This document shows, in pieces, positions 6,482 to 10,160 of a stretch of DNA of 10,160 nucleotides. Each line of letters starts with the position of its first letter. Positions within the stretch are counted from its first letter, which is position 1. Below the pieces are notes generated by a model. It was not told the origin of the DNA and made no database searches. It saw only the letters and a program-made list of their open reading frames with translations. Source of the stretch: an uncultured Clostridia bacterium (GTDB lineage: Bacteria; Bacillota; Clostridia; TANB77; CAG-508); NCBI GenBank assembly GCA_947628925.1, contig CANRBU010000036.1, positions 1 to 10,160 of the forward strand, given 5' to 3'. Made by a program: the position numbers and the translations under genes.

Positions 6482-8005
6482 ATGAAAAAATTTTTTAAAA
6501 AAGAATATCTTTTACTTATATTTATATTCATTATGGTTTTAAGCACAATAATAATTAAACCATTAGGAGATTTGGACGAATTATGGAACTATAATGTTGC
6601 AAGAAATATTGCAGATGGAAAAGTACCATATCGAGATATTAGCACAATTACAACACCATTGTTACCGTTTGTAAATAGTATTTTTTTAAAATTGATATCG
6701 AATGAACTTATAACTATGAGAGTTTTAGCTGCAGTATTGTGTACAGGCATTTTATATATGATATTTAAAATATTAAAAATTGTCACAAAAGAAACTAATT
6801 TTAGTATGATTGTTGTAATATTAATTGGATGGCTATTTAAAGATTTATATTGCATTGATTATAATTATATGGTATTGTTTTTAACTTTAATTATTTTATA
6901 TTTAGAATTAAAAGAAAGTAAATCTTTTATTATAGGCTTTTTAGCTGGCTTAGCTATTTGTACAAAGCAAAGCATAGGAGCTGTAGTGGCTGTGGCAACT
7001 ATGTTAGAACCATTAATTTTAATACACAAAAAAGATGATATTAAAAAAGCTATAAAAGAAATAGGAAAACGCTTACTAGGTATGGCGATTCCAATTATAA
7101 TATTATTTGCGTATTTACTTGTTACTAATGCTTTTCAAGAATTTATTAGTTATGCAGTACAAGGAATATCAACATTTGACAATCATGTAGAATATACTCA
7201 TTTATTTAAAAGCCGAGATACAGAGATTGCAATTTTATCAAAAGTGATGCCAATTTCTGTTGTGGCAACTATTATAGCAAGTATAGTAACAAAATTTACT
7301 AGTAAAAAATTTCAAGATGAAACCAAAACTAAATTTAATTATCTTCAAAAAATGACATTATATAGTTTACCAATCTTGATTGTAATGTATCCAATTGCAG
7401 ATAAAATTCATTTTGTAATTGGTATTACAATTGCTCTTTTAGTAAGTTGTTATTGCATTTTTCTACTAGGTAATGTTGTATATGATAAAATAACATATAC
7501 AAAAAAGAAATTTTGGTATAAAACTATCACTTTAATAGTATGGCTATTAATGATAACAATTACAGGAATTAAAGGTATAACTAATATAAATACATATATT
7601 AAGAAATATCAAAATTTAGAACTAAATAAAGAAATAGAACATTTTAGCAATATTGAAATATCAAAAAGTTTAGAAAATCAAATTTTGCAAATAGATGCAT
7701 ATATAAAAGAAAAAGAGAAAGAGGGAGTCAATGTATATGTCTTAGATGCAGAAGCGGCAGTATATAATATACCACTTGAAAAATATACAAAAGATTTTGA
7801 TATGTTCTTAAAAGGTAATCTTGGAAAAGATGGTGAAGAAGGACAAATAGAAAAGATAAAAGAACAAGCTAGTCAACAAAATTTATATCTTGTAAAAAAA
7901 GAAAATCAAATATTGAATTGGCAATCACCTTTAAAAGTCATTTCTTTTGTAAGAGAAAATTTGAAACTTGTAGGAGAAATAGAAAATTATGATGCATATA
8001 TGTGA
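6482..8005 (+). CDS. Polytopic membrane protein, probable GT-C type glycosyltransferase (PMT_2-like)
   Basis: Probably a membrane glycosyltransferase that uses a polyprenyl-phosphate sugar on the outer face. The 507 residues have a basic N-terminus, a first membrane helix at about 9-26, then a loop with an acidic pair (DLDELW, Asp32-Glu33) followed by GKVPYRD (46-52). That loop layout, with an Asp/Glu pair after helix 1, is a GT-C hallmark. I count roughly 9-11 membrane helices up to about residue 365. A Lys/Glu-rich, non-membrane C-terminal domain (about 370-507) follows and would lie outside the membrane. AGGAAGGA at 6468-6475, six bases before the ATG, is a good ribosome binding site. It starts 17 bases after ruvB, and its 3' end overlaps the next gene by 17 bases. 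I do not recognise a specific member. GT-C membership is inferred from topology and the first loop, so donor and acceptor are unknown. Confidence 0.72.
   Translation: MKKFFKKEYLLLIFIFIMVLSTIIIKPLGDLDELWNYNVARNIADGKVPYRDISTITTPLLPFVNSIFLKLISNELITMRVLAAVLCTGILYMIFKILKIVTKETNFSMIVVILIGWLFKDLYCIDYNYMVLFLTLIILYLELKESKSFIIGFLAGLAICTKQSIGAVVAVATMLEPLILIHKKDDIKKAIKEIGKRLLGMAIPIIILFAYLLVTNAFQEFISYAVQGISTFDNHVEYTHLFKSRDTEIAILSKVMPISVVATIIASIVTKFTSKKFQDETKTKFNYLQKMTLYSLPILIVMYPIADKIHFVIGITIALLVSCYCIFLLGNVVYDKITYTKKKFWYKTITLIVWLLMITITGIKGITNINTYIKKYQNLELNKEIEHFSNIEISKSLENQILQIDAYIKEKEKEGVNVYVLDAEAAVYNIPLEKYTKDFDMFLKGNLGKDGEEGQIEKIKEQASQQNLYLVKKENQILNWQSPLKVISFVRENLKLVGEIENYDAYM
7972..7976 (+). promoter_or_regulatory. 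Ribosome binding site of the second GT-C gene
   Basis: AGGAG inside the end of the upstream gene lies 12 bases before the ATG at 7989 and 15 before the adjacent ATG at 7992. It supports the overlapping start and implies translational coupling. Confidence 0.55.
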
Positions 8006-9545
8006 TAAAATAAAACAAGTAGATCAAAAAGAAATATATCAAATTAGTATTATTATATTAATTTTTTTAGGAATTGTAATTAGGATAGTAGGAATAGGTA
8101 ACTTACCAAATGCTGAAAATGTTGATGAAATATCTTCTGGTTATGAGGCTTTCAGTATTTTAAATTATGGTATTGATAGAAATGGAAATTTTTTACCAGT
8201 ATTTTTAAAAGCATGGGGAAGTGGACAAAATGCTTTATTAACTTATCTTATTATTCCTTTTGTACACATTTTTGGCTTAAGTATTTTTGCAGTGCGTTTA
8301 CCAATGGCAATTATTAGTTCAATATCTTTAATATTAATATATTTAATACTAAAAAGGATGGCGAATCCAAGAATTGCAAGGATTGGATTAGCCTTTTTGG
8401 CAATATGTCCTTGGCATATCATGAAAAGTAGATGGGGACTAGAATCCAACTTATTTCCAGATTTAATTATATTATCAATATATTTACTTATAAAAGGCTT
8501 AGATGACAATAAAAAATTTTTGTATTACCTAAGCTTTATGGTCTTAGGAATCAGTAGTTATGCATATGGAACATCATATTTATTTTTACCAATTTTTGTT
8601 ATACCATTATTGATAATTTTATATAAGAAAAAGAAAATTACGGTAGTTCAAGGACTAATTTCAATTGGAATTGTGGCATTTATTGCATTACCAATTATGT
8701 TATATGTGATAATAAATGTTTTCGATTTACCACAGATTAATTTGCCATTTATGACAATTCCTAAATTAGAGGTAAATCGTTTTCAAAAAATAACATCATT
8801 CTTTTCAATGGAAAATATAGAGCAGGCATTGCAGATACTTGGCAAACAATCAGATGAATTACCATGGAATGCAATTGATGGTTATGGAATTATATATTTG
8901 TTTTCAAGTGTTTTTGCAATTATTGGTGTTATAAAAGCTTTTTTGAAAAAAACAAATAGTGATATACAATATAATTGGATATTTAATGTTTGGCTAATTG
9001 CAGCATTGTGTATTATACCAGTTTGTGAACCAAATATAAATCGCCTTAATATTATATTTGTTCCAATCATTTATTATTGCATTTTAGGAATTGATGAATT
9101 TTGTAATAGAAAATATATAAATTATGCAGTTTTATTTATTTATACAGTTTCTTTCATATCATTTATGCAAACTTATATAAAACAAGATAGCAGCAAGGGG
9201 TATACTTTTGAAGCTAATTTAGAAGAACCTATTGCATATGTTTCAAATTTGCAAGAAAAACAGATATATATAACAGATAAAATAAAAGAACCATACATTT
9301 ATGTATTGTTTCATACAAAATATAATACAAAAGAATTTGTAGAAACAGTGGAATATGTAAATCCAGACTTACCTTTTAGACAAGTAAAAGGCTTTGGAAA
9401 TTATCATTTTGAAGAAATTACAGATTTAAAAAATGATAAAAATATTGCTTATATGATAAAATCTGAAGATAAAAGTGAATATGATTTAACAGATTTTAAA
9501 GTAACACCATTTTCAGATTATGTTGTTATAGAAGGTACAAAGTAA
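7989..9545 (+). CDS. Polytopic GT-C glycosyltransferase, ArnT/PMT_2-like
   Basis: Resembles phospholipid-carrier-dependent glycosyltransferases of the GT39/ArnT/PMT_2 group, which move a sugar from polyprenyl phosphate to an acceptor on the outer membrane face. In 518 residues there is a short cytoplasmic N-terminus, a first helix at about 19-37, and the typical first loop with ENVDEISSGYEA (43-54; Asp46-Glu47 as presumed catalytic or metal pair). AVRLP (101-105) opens the next helix, and SRWGLESNL lies in a later loop. About ten hydrophobic helices follow, with a hydrophilic C-terminal domain from about 400. It begins inside the last codons of the preceding GT-C gene (17-base overlap). The two proteins share layout but little obvious sequence identity, so they are probably a functional pair rather than a recent duplication. 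Family placement is fairly confident; substrate is unknown. Confidence 0.8.
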   Translation: MMHICDKIKQVDQKEIYQISIIILIFLGIVIRIVGIGNLPNAENVDEISSGYEAFSILNYGIDRNGNFLPVFLKAWGSGQNALLTYLIIPFVHIFGLSIFAVRLPMAIISSISLILIYLILKRMANPRIARIGLAFLAICPWHIMKSRWGLESNLFPDLIILSIYLLIKGLDDNKKFLYYLSFMVLGISSYAYGTSYLFLPIFVIPLLIILYKKKKITVVQGLISIGIVAFIALPIMLYVIINVFDLPQINLPFMTIPKLEVNRFQKITSFFSMENIEQALQILGKQSDELPWNAIDGYGIIYLFSSVFAIIGVIKAFLKKTNSDIQYNWIFNVWLIAALCIIPVCEPNINRLNIIFVPIIYYCILGIDEFCNRKYINYAVLFIYTVSFISFMQTYIKQDSSKGYTFEANLEEPIAYVSNLQEKQIYITDKIKEPYIYVLFHTKYNTKEFVETVEYVNPDLPFRQVKGFGNYHFEEITDLKNDKNIAYMIKSEDKSEYDLTDFKVTPFSDYVVIEGTK

Positions 9546-9581
9546 TTAGAAGATTTGTGACTTAGATGGGATGTGATAGAA

Positions 9582-10160
9582 ATGAAATTATTGATGCATA
9601 CTTGTTGTGCTCCTTGTAGTGTATATTGTATTGATTCATTAAGAAAAGAGGGAATAGAGCCAACTCTATATTGGTATAATCCTAATATACATCCATACAT
9701 TGAATATAAAACAAGGAGAGATACTTTAAAAGAATATAGCAAAATGGTAGAAGTTGAAACTATATTTGAAGAAGAATATGGTTTAGATTTTTTTTGCAAA
9801 AATGTAGTTGATAAATTGGATACGCGTTGCCAAGATTATTGCTATCCAGTTAGATTAGAGAAAACAGCTAAATATGCAAAAGAAAATGGATATGATGCTT
9901 TTACAACAACTTTATTGGTAAGTCCATATCAAAAACATGATATCATAAAAAATTTATGTGAGACTTTAGCTAAAAAGTACGGACTAGAATTTATTTATCG
10001 TGATTTTCGAGTAGGCTTTAGAGAAGGACAAGCAAAAGCAAGAGAATTGGGACTATACATGCAAAAATACTGCCGGATGCATCTTTTCAGAACAACAAAT
10101 ATTTATAACCCACACAAATACAAAGCCAAATTTACCAGAGGGATTCGAGTTTTTACCAGT
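9582..10160 (+). CDS. queH: Epoxyqueuosine reductase QueH, 3' end outside window, apparent frameshift
   Basis: QueH reduces epoxyqueuosine to queuosine at the wobble base of tRNAs with GUN anticodons (Tyr, His, Asn, Asp), the last step of queuosine synthesis, using iron-sulfur chemistry. From ATG 9582 the frame encodes HTCCAPCS (6-13), YNPNIHPYIEYKTR with the conserved NPN, a second cysteine pair at Cys83 and Cys87 before RLEKTAKYAKENGYDAFTTTLL, and DFRVGFREGQAKARELGLYM. This matches QueH closely as far as Cys164. There the family's YCGCIFS motif should follow. This frame gives YCRMHLF instead, and the motif appears in the +1 frame (see the site at 10071-10080). Both frames stay open to the window edge. 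The ribosome binding site is weak (GATGGGA near 9565-9571). The gene is 36 bases after the second GT-C gene, likely in the same transcript. Identity is secure; whether it is functional is not. Confidence 0.93.
   Translation, partial: MKLLMHTCCAPCSVYCIDSLRKEGIEPTLYWYNPNIHPYIEYKTRRDTLKEYSKMVEVETIFEEEYGLDFFCKNVVDKLDTRCQDYCYPVRLEKTAKYAKENGYDAFTTTLLVSPYQKHDIIKNLCETLAKKYGLEFIYRDFRVGFREGQAKARELGLYMQKYCRMHLFRTTNIYNPHKYKAKFTRGIRVFTS
10071..10080 (+). other. Apparent one-base insertion (frameshift) in queH
   Basis: The bases read TGCCGGATGC. In the frame of queH this is Cys-Arg-Met. If one of the two Cs at 10073-10074 is removed it becomes TGC GGA TGC, and the protein continues as YCGCIFSEQQ and then on through PNLPEGFEFLPV to the edge. 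YCGCIFSE is the expected QueH ending, so the +1 frame is the ancestral one. This may be a true mutation or a sequence error. Confidence 0.85.

Noticed and set aside
9518..9799. Reverse-strand open frame opposite the start of queH
   Set aside because: The forward strand here encodes the diagnostic QueH HTCCAPCS and NPN motifs, so this is a shadow frame.
1..10160. Mobile elements, CRISPR repeats, toxin-antitoxin or defence genes
   Set aside because: No transposase or integrase motifs, no regularly spaced repeats, and every sizeable stretch is explained by the listed genes.

Overview
The window reads as chromosomal DNA from an AT-rich, low-GC Gram-positive bacterium, most likely an uncultured or gut-type member of the Clostridia (Bacillota). 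The basis is the gene order hrcA-grpE-dnaK-dnaJ, a DnaK lacking the insert found in the ATPase domain of Gram-negative DnaK, strong AGGAGG-type ribosome binding sites, near-exclusive AGA for arginine and A/T-ending codons. Species cannot be named from the sequence. All genes lie on the + strand. I see no rRNA, tRNA, CRISPR array, insertion sequence or phage gene, and no gene-free stretch longer than about 150 bases.

Region 1 (1-4360) is the HrcA-regulated heat-shock operon. It holds the C-terminal two thirds of the repressor HrcA (start outside the window), the nucleotide exchange factor GrpE, the Hsp70 chaperone DnaK and its co-chaperone DnaJ. A long hairpin with a T-run directly after dnaJ closes the operon.

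Region 2 (about 4376-10160) begins with a near-consensus promoter and appears to be one long transcription unit of closely packed genes. First comes an Alg14/Alg13-like split glycosyltransferase pair (PssD/PssE, Cps14F/Cps14G type), then the Holliday-junction motor ruvB. Two polytopic membrane proteins of the GT-C glycosyltransferase type follow, and then the epoxyqueuosine reductase queH, which runs off the right edge. The unit mixes housekeeping genes (ruvB, queH) with four putative envelope-glycan genes. A plausible scheme is that the Alg14/13-like pair adds a sugar to a lipid-linked acceptor on the cytoplasmic face and the GT-C proteins transfer polyprenyl-linked sugars on the outer face. 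That link is inference from adjacency only.

Points worth a second look: an apparent one-base insertion in queH exactly at its conserved Cys-Gly-Cys motif; the Alg14- and Alg13-like genes sharing one reading frame with a single stop codon between them; two GT-C genes lying between ruvB and queH; and a cluster of CIRCE-core-like half-sites, in the wrong orientation for CIRCE, around the second promoter. I found no convincing wholly new system; most of the window is conserved housekeeping sequence.
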